Assembly: GCA_900314935.1 (NCBI GenBank) | Contig: OMXE01000014.1 | Coordinates: 21,648 to 85,647 of the forward strand | Reading direction: 5' to 3' | Length of the DNA: 64,000 bases | Source: an uncultured Prevotella sp. | GTDB taxonomy: Bacteria; Bacteroidota; Bacteroidia; Bacteroidales; Bacteroidaceae | Shown: positions 1-7,573 of the stretch, piece after piece | How the letters are laid out: the number at the start of each line of letters is the position of its first letter | Position numbering within the stretch: position 1 is the first letter of the stretch | Notes under the pieces: model-generated | Database searches by the model: none | Told to the model about the DNA's origin: nothing | What the model saw: only the letters and a program-made list of their open reading frames with translations | Translations under genes and position numbers: made by a program

Positions 1-2
1 AA

Positions 3-101
3 ACAGGTGTGAGCCGATTTCCATTCTTACATTCACGGGTATTGCAGAACCTTCTGGCTAAGCGTGGCAAGGAGGTTCACACCTCTGTGGTATACAATTA
101 A
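3..101 (+). CDS. 3' end of an upstream gene, cut by the window edge
   Basis: An open frame runs from the window edge to a TAA at 99-101 and reads ...LLAKRGKEVHTSVVYN. It lies on the same strand and 21 bases before the next ATG, so it is plausibly the last gene ahead of the FtsK-type cluster and may belong to the same operon. The 32 residues visible do not identify a family. A chance open frame is possible because so little is seen. Confidence 0.35.
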   Translation, partial: TGVSRFPFLHSRVLQNLLAKRGKEVHTSVVYN

Positions 102-122
102 AGAACTAATAACAAAAGACAA

Positions 123-329
123 ATGAAAACTTACATTTTACAGGCTCCGCGGACATTTGTTGATGCGGGAATTCCCAAAGGTTATATCCTTCAAGTCATT
201 TCATCAAGATCTGGCACGCAACCAGATGCCTCAGAGGTTAGAGAGGCATTACGTAGAGCAGGTTTTAGCAAAAGAGCTGAAAGTTGGGCTGCCCCTGGTA
301 ATTGGATTGTAAAAGAGATAAAGATATAA
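123..329 (+). CDS. Small conserved-looking protein ahead of the FtsK-type ATPase
   Basis: This 68-residue protein has no signal peptide or membrane segment. It contains PKGYILQV and a predicted helix SEVREALRRAG, and ends in a Trp-containing strand (NWIVKEIKI), which suggests a small alpha/beta fold. I do not recognise the family. The stop codon is only two bases before the ATPase start, so the two are almost certainly cotranscribed and translationally linked. By position it could be a small adaptor or ubiquitin-like partner of the kind found beside secretion ATPases, but the sequence does not show that. Confidence 0.7.
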   Translation: MKTYILQAPRTFVDAGIPKGYILQVISSRSGTQPDASEVREALRRAGFSKRAESWAAPGNWIVKEIKI

Positions 330-331
330 CT

Positions 332-2977
332 ATGGCAAGCTATTACGACACAAACAAAGCCACCTCGGCAAACTCCAAAGATTTCATCCCCGATGGTTCT
401 GATCCACAGCACTTTCCATTTGAAGGGTTATACATTGGTGAACTCGGTGGTGGCGCAGTTCAATTACCTGCCTTAGTAGACATCTGCGAGGTAAAAGCAT
501 TCTGCATGCTCTATAACAATGAGGATACACGTACACGTGTCAATCATGTGTTGGAAAAATTGGCATGGAGAATCGCCATAACTACTCCAGCCAACCTTTG
601 CGACATCGTATTGTATAACGGGGGTAATGCGGGCGATTCTTTCAACACGCATTCCCGACTGAACAAGTATTTGGTGGATGATCGTCAGGAACGTGTCTTC
701 TTTGATGGCAATGCAGAAGAGTTCACCATGTTGGTAGACGATGCGTATACTTCAATCGTTCAGCGTATGTCTGCCATCAATTGTGCCGGGAAACACTCGC
801 TGGTTGAATTGAACGAATCACTGGGACGTGATGCCCGACTGAAGTATCAGTTCTTTATCCTGACAGACTTTCCACACCACATAAAGCCACAAACGTTGCA
901 GAAACTTTCACAGATTATTGACTCTGGCAACCGTGCTGGCATCTATATGATGATGAGTTGGGACATAAATGCAGAGTTTGAGGACCAGTCTTTCGATGCC
1001 CAATCCATGTTGAAGAAGATGGAACTGCTCTTTCCACAAGGTGATGCCTTCCTTTTCAACAATTCAGGTCACGATGAGATTCTCAATCGCTTCTCATTGA
1101 TGCTCGATGATGCTGCTATCGATCCTGCCGAAGCCAGCACTTGGGCTTCATATATTAATAAGGTAGTGGAAGTAGCCAAGAAGAATGCCCGTCCATCAGC
1201 CTTAAAGCAGGACTTCAATCTTCTTGAAAGCACACCATACGAACCCGTTATGTCTGAGATTAGCGTCACAGTCGGTCTGGATATCAATGATAAGCATCCT
1301 GTTACCATCCGCTTCAATTCAGGCGACTATATCCACGCTTTCATTCTTGGACAGTCTGGTTCTGGTAAATCAGTCATGCTGAACAATATCATCAGCAGTG
1401 CTATCCTGAAATATTCTCCAGAAGACCTGATGCTTTACTTAATGGACTTCAAAGGCGTTGAGTTTAACCGTTATCGAGGCATTAAACATACAAAAGCCGT
1501 ACTCGTTGACAATAGCGATCCACAGATGACACTCGAAGTGCTTCGTGAGTTACGCGAAGAGAACAAACGGCGTGTAAAACTCTGGCAGAAAGAATGTGTC
1601 AATAATATCAATGGATATAATAAGAAGTACCCCAACAGACGATTACCTCAGATTCTCTTTGTCGCTGACGAATGTCAGGTGATGTTCAAAGAGAATGTAA
1701 GCAATGGTACAGAGCGTCTGATTCAGCAGGAGATTGCAGAAATACTGAATATAATTGCCACACAAGGTCGAAGCCAAGGAATACACATGCTTTTGGCCAC
1801 TCAGCAACTTGACGAGACGGACATCTCAGGACAGATACTGAAAAATCTCACCGAATGTTTCTTGCTGATGAGTGCTCCAAGCGATTCCGACCGATTGGTA
1901 CCCGACAGCAGCGATAAGACCAGCCGTCAGATAACAGGTATGGCTTGCTACTACCATAAACGAGAACTGCAGAGCCAGGTCCAGACTTTTTATGCCAACG
2001 ATGAAGAACTTGCTGATGCCATTGAGTCCGCACAAGCAAAGGCTTTGGATGTTCCAGGAAATGGCGAACATTATTTCTGTGGCTCGGCACTTTACTACCT
2101 TGACCAGAACAAGGAGCTGATCGTACAGAACCAACTTGGCTGTCCCATTGCTCTCATCGGTCAGAACATCGGCATCAATGCTGGAGCGACAACCATCCCT
2201 TTGCGAAAAGATTTCTTTGAACACATTTTGTTCTGGGGAGCCAACAAGGAAGAACAGACAACGGGTGTACTGATGAATGCACTGATCTCACTGATGATGT
2301 CTTATCAACAGCAAGAGAGAACTTGTCGTTTTCTTGTCATCGACTGTCTGCCTACCACGAACAGCCGTTATAAACCCGTGCTTACACACCTTGCAGACAA
2401 AGGATTGTGCCAACTGATAGAAAGACAAAGCAGTGGCCATGCGTTGAAGGAACTGGTCGATGACGTCAAAGCAGGGTTCGCCATGCCTACTATCCTTGCT
2501 ATCATAGGTAGCGAACGTTATATCGAAATCAAGAGGAAAATGAAACTTGTACAAGGAACAGAGACAATGACTGAAGAAACTTCCCTTGATGACGAGATCG
2601 GTTTCGACATGGAAGCCCTCGGCGACCTGATGGGTACATCTGATGAAACATCATCTGGCGATATGACCTTCCCGCAAGCACTGATGTATCTGCTCGACGA
2701 AGGGCCTATGCAGGATGTTCATATACTACTTCAGATTGACAAGCCCAGCAATATTCTCTTTGGTGATGAATACGAAGTGGAGGCAGCCAACAAGTTCCGC
2801 CACAAAGTGATTCTCCGTTCAGAGAACAAATACATTCAGCCGCTACGCTTCAGTCAGGACATTGATGTGGAAGTGCTGAGCGATGAAGAAGAGCATCTTC
2901 GAGCCTACTATTATCCTGATGGCGACGATCCTGTGCTCTTTACTCCTTATCAGATGCCCGATAATGAAATCATTTGA
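332..2977 (+). CDS. FtsK/SpoIIIE (EccC-like) ATPase without membrane segments
   Basis: The 881-residue protein carries a classic P-loop GQSGSGKS at about residues 340-347 and a Walker B strand ILFVADE at about 441-447, followed by LLATQQLD, the usual layout of an FtsK/SpoIIIE HerA-type motor. A second, degenerate ATPase-like module (PLRKDFFEHILFWG onward) lies at about 655-780, as in the multi-domain EccC/EssC ATPases of type VII secretion. No transmembrane segment is seen, unlike FtsK or EccC, so membrane attachment would need a partner. I chose ATG 332 over the upstream in-frame TTG at 302 because it directly follows the previous stop. The next gene encodes a WXG100-sized protein, the usual substrate of EccC motors. 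A role in moving protein rather than DNA is inferred from that context. Confidence 0.88.
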   Translation: MASYYDTNKATSANSKDFIPDGSDPQHFPFEGLYIGELGGGAVQLPALVDICEVKAFCMLYNNEDTRTRVNHVLEKLAWRIAITTPANLCDIVLYNGGNAGDSFNTHSRLNKYLVDDRQERVFFDGNAEEFTMLVDDAYTSIVQRMSAINCAGKHSLVELNESLGRDARLKYQFFILTDFPHHIKPQTLQKLSQIIDSGNRAGIYMMMSWDINAEFEDQSFDAQSMLKKMELLFPQGDAFLFNNSGHDEILNRFSLMLDDAAIDPAEASTWASYINKVVEVAKKNARPSALKQDFNLLESTPYEPVMSEISVTVGLDINDKHPVTIRFNSGDYIHAFILGQSGSGKSVMLNNIISSAILKYSPEDLMLYLMDFKGVEFNRYRGIKHTKAVLVDNSDPQMTLEVLRELREENKRRVKLWQKECVNNINGYNKKYPNRRLPQILFVADECQVMFKENVSNGTERLIQQEIAEILNIIATQGRSQGIHMLLATQQLDETDISGQILKNLTECFLLMSAPSDSDRLVPDSSDKTSRQITGMACYYHKRELQSQVQTFYANDEELADAIESAQAKALDVPGNGEHYFCGSALYYLDQNKELIVQNQLGCPIALIGQNIGINAGATTIPLRKDFFEHILFWGANKEEQTTGVLMNALISLMMSYQQQERTCRFLVIDCLPTTNSRYKPVLTHLADKGLCQLIERQSSGHALKELVDDVKAGFAMPTILAIIGSERYIEIKRKMKLVQGTETMTEETSLDDEIGFDMEALGDLMGTSDETSSGDMTFPQALMYLLDEGPMQDVHILLQIDKPSNILFGDEYEVEAANKFRHKVILRSENKYIQPLRFSQDIDVEVLSDEEEHLRAYYYPDGDDPVLFTPYQMPDNEII

Positions 2978-3003
2978 ACAAATAACCCTAAAACAATAGT
3001 AAT

Positions 3004-3291
3004 ATGGCTGACAACAGTATGATGGGTAATGTTACCCAAGTTGAACAATATGGAAAAAACCTCGGTAAGGTTCAGCTACAGACACGCGAGATTTTCAAGA
3101 AGCTACAACAGCAAACCAAGAGTATCGGTAATGTCTGGAAAGACGACCAGTTCAAGAATTTCGAACAGGAATTCAATCAGAGTATTGTCAAAAACATCAA
3201 CGAGATTACCATGAAGATGGAACTCATGGCAAACTATGTGGCCAAGATGGTGGAGTTCCATCGTCAAGCACAAAACCAGAAAATATATTGA
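3004..3291 (+). CDS. WXG100-like helical protein
   Basis: This 95-residue protein is predicted to be almost all helix: two long helices broken by a turn at SIGNVWKDDQF. Length, hairpin layout and the central Trp (W45-K46-D47) fit the WXG100/ESAT-6 superfamily, although the Gly of the W-x-G motif is replaced by Asp. The Trp-x-Asp variant followed by Phe (QFKNF) is compatible with WXG-like families. It has no signal peptide, as expected for an ESX-type substrate. It sits 26 bases after the FtsK/EccC-like ATPase, which is the main reason to treat it as that motor's partner. A plain coiled-coil structural protein is the alternative. Confidence 0.7.
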   Translation: MADNSMMGNVTQVEQYGKNLGKVQLQTREIFKKLQQQTKSIGNVWKDDQFKNFEQEFNQSIVKNINEITMKMELMANYVAKMVEFHRQAQNQKIY

Positions 3292-3312
3292 TCATAACTA
3301 AAAACAAAGAAT

Positions 3313-3780
3313 ATGCCAGTAGATTTTTCATTCCTTCAGAATGCGGCACCAGCAAAGCCAGAACAGCCTGAGCAGAAGCCAGACACTGGTTTTGCTAATG
3401 TAACGGTGCGCGTAGATGCCGACTGCTTCATGCAGTGCGACGGAGAGTTTGTGGATGTTCCTTTGAAAGCGGGACAGGTTACCAAGACAGAATTGCCAAC
3501 AGGCCAACATCTGCTTGAGTTCTTAAGCACAGAGAACCCAAGCGTAAAGGTAGAGAAGATGGTGGATTTCCCAGAGTCAGAAAAGAACTATCTCATAGTG
3601 ATCAATGAACTGAAAGCAGCAGTTGCGCCACCGATGCCTCAGGGACAACCCCATCAGGCAGCTCCTCAGAATCCATTCCTGGATCAGCTGAACCAGATAC
3701 TGTGGAATAATCCGCTTATGCCTCCCCCAATGCCTGGCATGCCGCAGACACCCCCTCCAATACCTGAAGAAAACAAATAG
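3313..3780 (+). CDS. PEGA-like beta domain with proline-rich tail
   Basis: The 155-residue protein has a central beta-rich segment (FANVTVRVDADCFMQCDGEF ... TELPTGQHLLEF ... KNYLIVINEL) at about residues 28-110. It resembles a PEGA-type surface-binding domain: short strands, a PxGxH turn and a carrier-like layout. The tail is rich in Pro, Met and Gln (PPMP, PGMP, PPPIP) and matches the style of the proline-methionine linker in the next gene. No signal peptide or membrane segment is visible. The GYF_2 domain of the next protein could bind the proline-rich tail, which is an inference from domain class. Function is unknown; the assignment to PEGA is tentative. Confidence 0.7.
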   Translation: MPVDFSFLQNAAPAKPEQPEQKPDTGFANVTVRVDADCFMQCDGEFVDVPLKAGQVTKTELPTGQHLLEFLSTENPSVKVEKMVDFPESEKNYLIVINELKAAVAPPMPQGQPHQAAPQNPFLDQLNQILWNNPLMPPPMPGMPQTPPPIPEENK

Positions 3781-3809
3781 TATTTGTAAACCATCAAACG
3801 ATATAAACT

Positions 3810-4886
3810 ATGAGTATTTTCGGATTCAGTTCAAAGAAAGAAGTAGAAGAGAAAGAACGCTTAGCAAGAGAAGCTGAGAAACGTGCCGTTCTTCAAGGTC
3901 AGCAAACAGACCTCTCCAACTTGGCCAAAGGTAGTCAGGTGAAGTTTTCAGTACCATTTTTTGATGTCTTCGATCCTCGTTTTGAGAATTTTGGCGTTCC
4001 CATAGCAATTCATGGAATGTTGGTCTATGGCGTTGATGATATTTCCCGTTTCAACAGTGTCAACAAGACGCAAAATATCAACGATGGCGTTTTCCAACAG
4101 AAACTACAGGGACAAGTTACCAAGTATGTCAAGGGCGTGGTAACAAATGCACCTGCAGACCATCAGATACCTGTAATGCAAATAGAACGAAAGATCTTGG
4201 AAATCAGCGAACTTGTTCAGCGATTTGTCACGCCCAAAATTGAGAGTTTATTTGGTGTTAATGTACGTAGCATTGATATCACCAATATCGTCGTTGATAA
4301 GGATAGTCGTGGCTATCGTGAACTGAAAGCCGTTACGACAGATCTTGAAAAAGATGCACTACAGACTCGTTCCAGTCTCAACCTCGATGCCATGAAACGT
4401 CAGCAGGAAATGAGTCTTGGTGGACAGGAAGAAATGCAACGCATGCAGTTGGAACACCAACGTGAGACTATGCGCATTCAGCGTGAAGAGCTGCAACGTG
4501 CCTCTCGCCTTCAGACAGAGACCAATTTCCTCGGTGCCCATCAGGCTAACCTCAATGCGGGAGTACAGACAGCACAGGCACAAGCACGTGGAGGAATGTT
4601 TGCGCAGCAAATGCCAGGGATGCCTCCTATGCCAGGGATGGGTGGAATGCCACCCATGCCCGGTTCGGTTCCACAAGTAAGTTACATGGTTGGAGTCAAT
4701 GGACAACAAATTGGCCCTTGCGACTGGAACCAACTGGAGCAGATGGTACAACAAGGACAGCTCACTCATCAGACATACGTTTGGAAACAAGGCATGCCGC
4801 AATGGCAATTCGCCGGTGAAGTGCAGGAACTTACGCCCTTGTTCCAAGGCGATGCTCCACAAATGCCGCCCATGCCAAGAATATGA
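3810..4886 (+). CDS. SPFH-domain protein with C-terminal GYF_2 domain
   Basis: Residues about 35-190 look like the SPFH/band-7 domain of the bacterial 'virion core protein-like' (YdjI) group: KGSQVKFSVPFFDVFDP, then VPIAIHGMLVYGV and a helical segment with FGVNVRSIDITNIVV. A charged coiled coil (QQEMSLGGQEEMQRMQLEHQRE) follows, then a Met-Pro-Gly linker and a GYF_2 domain at about 288-345 (SYMVGVNGQQIGPCDW ... QGMPQW). Proteins of this type scaffold membrane microdomains or filaments, and GYF-like domains bind proline-rich peptides. Its neighbours supply both a proline-rich partner and an ATPase without membrane anchor, so a scaffold role for the cluster is plausible. Confidence 0.82.
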   Translation: MSIFGFSSKKEVEEKERLAREAEKRAVLQGQQTDLSNLAKGSQVKFSVPFFDVFDPRFENFGVPIAIHGMLVYGVDDISRFNSVNKTQNINDGVFQQKLQGQVTKYVKGVVTNAPADHQIPVMQIERKILEISELVQRFVTPKIESLFGVNVRSIDITNIVVDKDSRGYRELKAVTTDLEKDALQTRSSLNLDAMKRQQEMSLGGQEEMQRMQLEHQRETMRIQREELQRASRLQTETNFLGAHQANLNAGVQTAQAQARGGMFAQQMPGMPPMPGMGGMPPMPGSVPQVSYMVGVNGQQIGPCDWNQLEQMVQQGQLTHQTYVWKQGMPQWQFAGEVQELTPLFQGDAPQMPPMPRI

Positions 4887-4968
4887 GCCAATTCAGTTAT
4901 AGCAAAATAGCATCGGTAACAGATATAATTCAATTGAATTTTTCATTAACATTATAAAATAATAGATT

Positions 4969-6066
4969 ATGGGACTACTTGATAATTTAAAAGATCAAGC
5001 ATTAAAGAATGCCAATCTTAACAAACTGACAGAGCAGGCTTTGAAAAAAGCAAGTGAACTAGTTGACAAAGCTCAGGAAAAACTGGGTGATAATCAGTCG
5101 GAGAATGAATCACCAACTAAAGCACCATTAACAGATATCAAACCTTCTATAAATGAGCAAATGCCAGACCCAAGGAAAGAAGAAAAGGTTTTTGAGGAAA
5201 AAGTTGAAAGGCCAAGTTCTCAAAACCAGATGTTTTCCAAAGAACTAGAAGCTTTGATACAGGCTACGCTTGAAGATGGTGTCCTTGAGGATTATGAGAA
5301 AGCTGCACTTGTTAGGCGCGCTCAAGCTGAAGGTGTAGACCTCGCCGAACTGGAGATATATATCAACAGTATTCTCCAAAGACGGAAGAAAGAACAGGCA
5401 AGAAAAGAAGATGAAAGGCAAGCTGCTATCGACCAGAAGAAGAAAGAAGCGTTCGGACGAGTATGCCCAAATTGTGGGAAGCAAGTACCTCCTTTAACAC
5501 TGAAATGCGAATGTGGGTTTGAGTTTACTGCAAAAACTCATATTTCGTCAACAGAATTGTTATCAAATAAGATAGATGAGATTATGAATCAAGTCGGACT
5601 AGCTGATGACAAAATAAATAAAATTTGTGAAACCATAAAACTCTTCCCTGTTCCAAACTCAAAAGAAGACATTGTTGATTTTCTAGCTCTAAGTGTCCCA
5701 AATGCCAGAATTAAAGGCGGAATCCTAAGTACTATTAAGGGACAAGTTTTCGTTATAATTGCTGCTAGTTGTATTATTGGTATTGTGGTCGGAGGAACCT
5801 TGGCCATGGGGTTAAATGATGGATTATCTGGATTTCTCTCAGGGGCTATTTATTGTTCTCTTATATTTGGTGCCTGGGGATTAGGCATTTATTTTATTTT
5901 ACATAAAGTATTTGGCTTAGGTAAAGACACTCTTCGTCACAATAAAAAAGCTATGGCGTGGCGATCAAAGTTTGATCAAGTTATGATAAAAGCCAGGAGC
6001 CTGCGTGGTGATCCAGAATTCACCCAACAACTTGATTATTATGAGAACTTGTTAAACAAAAAATAA
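4969..6066 (+). CDS. Zinc-ribbon protein with two membrane segments
   Basis: The 365-residue protein begins with an amphipathic Ala/Lys/Leu-rich region (DNLKDQALKNANLNKLTEQA). A helical segment of the short tellurite-resistance/SHOCT style (ALIQATLEDGVLEDYEKAAL) follows at about 90-130. A treble-Cys zinc ribbon lies at about 165-187 (CPNCG ... CECGF). Two hydrophobic spans follow at about 258-280 and 286-312, and the C-terminus is cytosolic and charged. It is the only obvious integral membrane protein in the cluster and so could be the anchor for the soluble ATPase and SPFH protein (inference). The 82-base gap before it contains no clear terminator. Exact function is unknown. Confidence 0.78.
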   Translation: MGLLDNLKDQALKNANLNKLTEQALKKASELVDKAQEKLGDNQSENESPTKAPLTDIKPSINEQMPDPRKEEKVFEEKVERPSSQNQMFSKELEALIQATLEDGVLEDYEKAALVRRAQAEGVDLAELEIYINSILQRRKKEQARKEDERQAAIDQKKKEAFGRVCPNCGKQVPPLTLKCECGFEFTAKTHISSTELLSNKIDEIMNQVGLADDKINKICETIKLFPVPNSKEDIVDFLALSVPNARIKGGILSTIKGQVFVIIAASCIIGIVVGGTLAMGLNDGLSGFLSGAIYCSLIFGAWGLGIYFILHKVFGLGKDTLRHNKKAMAWRSKFDQVMIKARSLRGDPEFTQQLDYYENLLNKK

Positions 6067-6072
6067 TCTGTT

Positions 6073-6792
6073 ATGGAATTTGATATCTTGAAACAAAAGG
6101 ATATTGACACGAGCGACAAAAGAAAATACTACGTGTATCGCCTGATAGACCCACGAACTTTTCAAACATTTTATGTAGGAAAAGGTTGTGGCAACAGGGT
6201 CTTTCAACATGTGAAAGATGCAAAAATGCTGATTAATAAAGAAGAGGATGAACTTTCACTCAAAATTAAGCTGATTACAGAGATTATTGCTTCTGGCAAA
6301 GAGGTCATAGCGGTCATTCATAGACGAGGATTAAACAACAAAGAAGCGTTGGAAGTTGAAGCTGCTCTGATTGATTGTTATCCTAACCTCACCAACATTC
6401 AGAGAGGTTACGGGTATGACCGTGGGGCTATTACAATCGATGATCTGAAAATTTTACAGGAAACAAAAGAATACACGGAACCTTCAGAACAATATATCAT
6501 TATAAAAACAACCCCAGAAATAATACGTGACCGCGGCGGAATCTACGATGCTGTTCGATATTGTTGGAGAGCAAGTTTTGATAAAGCGAAAAAATACAAA
6601 TACGTTTTGGCTGTTGTGAATGGTATCGTTCGAGAAGTCTTCGAAGTAGAACGTTGGTATCAATATAATGCGACACGAATCGCATTTGAAGGGGCACCGA
6701 CACAGGATTCTATATCTACGCTAAAAGACTTGCGTATTCCTGATAAGTATAAACAGAAAGGAGCTTCAAATCCATTTTTGTATAAGAAATAA
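6073..6792 (+). CDS. GIY-YIG nuclease-domain protein (LEM-3-like)
   Basis: The N-terminal 100 residues carry the signature of the LEM-3-like GIY-YIG branch: YYVYRLIDPRTFQTFYVGKG followed by GNRVFQH, then NNKEALEVEAALID supplying the catalytic Glu. GIY-YIG enzymes cut DNA through the Tyr, Arg/His and Glu seen here. The C-terminal half (about 135-239) is a second domain with YCWRAS and VLAVVNGIVREVFEVERW, typical of substrate- or modified-base-sensing folds, but I cannot name it. The gene starts six bases after the zinc-ribbon gene, so it is the last gene of the FtsK-type cluster. It could be an effector, a defence nuclease or a passenger; the sequence does not decide. Confidence 0.82.
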   Translation: MEFDILKQKDIDTSDKRKYYVYRLIDPRTFQTFYVGKGCGNRVFQHVKDAKMLINKEEDELSLKIKLITEIIASGKEVIAVIHRRGLNNKEALEVEAALIDCYPNLTNIQRGYGYDRGAITIDDLKILQETKEYTEPSEQYIIIKTTPEIIRDRGGIYDAVRYCWRASFDKAKKYKYVLAVVNGIVREVFEVERWYQYNATRIAFEGAPTQDSISTLKDLRIPDKYKQKGASNPFLYKK

Positions 6793-6820
6793 TAATGGGT
6801 TCTGAAAAATACAACAATCT

Positions 6821-6870
6821 AATGAGGTTTTCGTATAATTTTATCAGCAATATGAAAGCCTCATTTGTAT
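6821..6870 (+). terminator. Hairpin terminator after the FtsK-type cluster
   Basis: AATGAGG with a TTTTC extension (6821-6832) pairs with GAAAGCCTCATT (6854-6865) and is followed by a T-rich stretch. It marks the end of the first transcription unit, supporting the view that the GIY-YIG gene belongs to the upstream cluster. Confidence 0.6.
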
Positions 6871-6898
6871 TTCCATATAATCTTTCGCTATTTATCTT

Positions 6899-7180
6899 AT
6901 GACATACAAATTCACAGCATGCAGAGTATCGGGTGACGGCAATGCCGTGTTTCCTGATGAGATCATCATCGACGATGAGGAGGAAGTGGTTACGTTCCGT
7001 AAACCTCATCTTATCGGTTGCAAGGAGAGCAGAGTAAGATTCGGGGCAATAGGTAGCGTAACCGTGCAGAAGCACCTGCTCTTTGCCGACATCTATATCG
7101 AAACTCGTGGCGGTCGTGATATCATCGCCCATGGCTTCACCCGCTCCGATGCCGAGAAGATAGCTGCGTTGTTACGATAA
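6899..7180 (+). CDS. Small beta-rich protein, possible PH-like fold
   Basis: This 93-residue protein shows about six short strands (YKFTACRVSG, FPDEIIIDDEEEVVTFRK, RVRFGAIGSVTVQK, FADIYIET, DIIAHGF) and a final helix (TRSDAEKIAALL). That order, strands then one C-terminal helix, is typical of bacterial pleckstrin-homology-like domains, and the final segment reads like a PH-type capping helix. There is no signal peptide or membrane segment. It follows a terminator and precedes a small coiled-coil gene by 46 bases, so the two probably form a unit. Function unknown; the fold call is by pattern only. Confidence 0.6.
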   Translation: MTYKFTACRVSGDGNAVFPDEIIIDDEEEVVTFRKPHLIGCKESRVRFGAIGSVTVQKHLLFADIYIETRGGRDIIAHGFTRSDAEKIAALLR

Positions 7181-7226
7181 CGGAACAGATCAAAGAACAG
7201 TTTCAAAGTATCATATAGTGTAAATA

Positions 7227-7451
7227 ATGACAAACGAACAGATACGACAACTAACCAATGAAGCACGGGCGTTGCAGCGAGAGTTACAGACAATAACGGA
7301 TCCTGCTGAACGAAAAAAGATGGCACGGAAGATGAATGATTTGTTTTCCGAAGCCAGTGCCATAAGGAAACAGGCGAAACACCGCCATAACTTAGAAGAG
7401 AGCATTGAGCGGGAGTTCATCAGCATAAAAGCAAATCTGGAAGATGAATAA
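7227..7451 (+). CDS. Small charged coiled-coil protein
   Basis: This 74-residue protein is predicted to be helical throughout, with heptad-like spacing (NEQIRQLTNEARALQRELQTI ... RKKMARKMNDLFSEASAIRK). It has no cysteine cluster, signal peptide or membrane segment. It lies on the same strand as the PH-like gene, 46 bases downstream, and may be its partner. I do not recognise the family. Confidence 0.55.
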   Translation: MTNEQIRQLTNEARALQRELQTITDPAERKKMARKMNDLFSEASAIRKQAKHRHNLEESIEREFISIKANLEDE

Positions 7452-7536
7452 ACAAATAGTTGCTCAAAACATAATCAAGTTGCTCAATTCTTGAATTAAT
7501 TACCAAACGATACTATATTACAATTACTAATCTAAA

Positions 7537-7573
7537 AACCTCACGAAGTATAGGGAATCGTAAACATATTATG
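7537..7573 (+). repeat. Leader repeat, copy 1 (CCTCACGA-TATAGGGAATCG)
   Basis: The block CCTCACGAAGTATAGGGAATCG followed by an ATTATGG start context is almost the same as the block at 13957-13994. Both copies end at a start codon. It looks like a duplicated or recombined 5' leader rather than a promoter, because no TAnnTTTG element is visible in it. Confidence 0.6.

Noticed and set aside
332-2977. Conjugative coupling protein or chromosome translocase FtsK
   Set aside because: No membrane segments, no FtsK gamma domain, no relaxase or tra genes nearby; the WXG100-like neighbour favours an EccC-type role.
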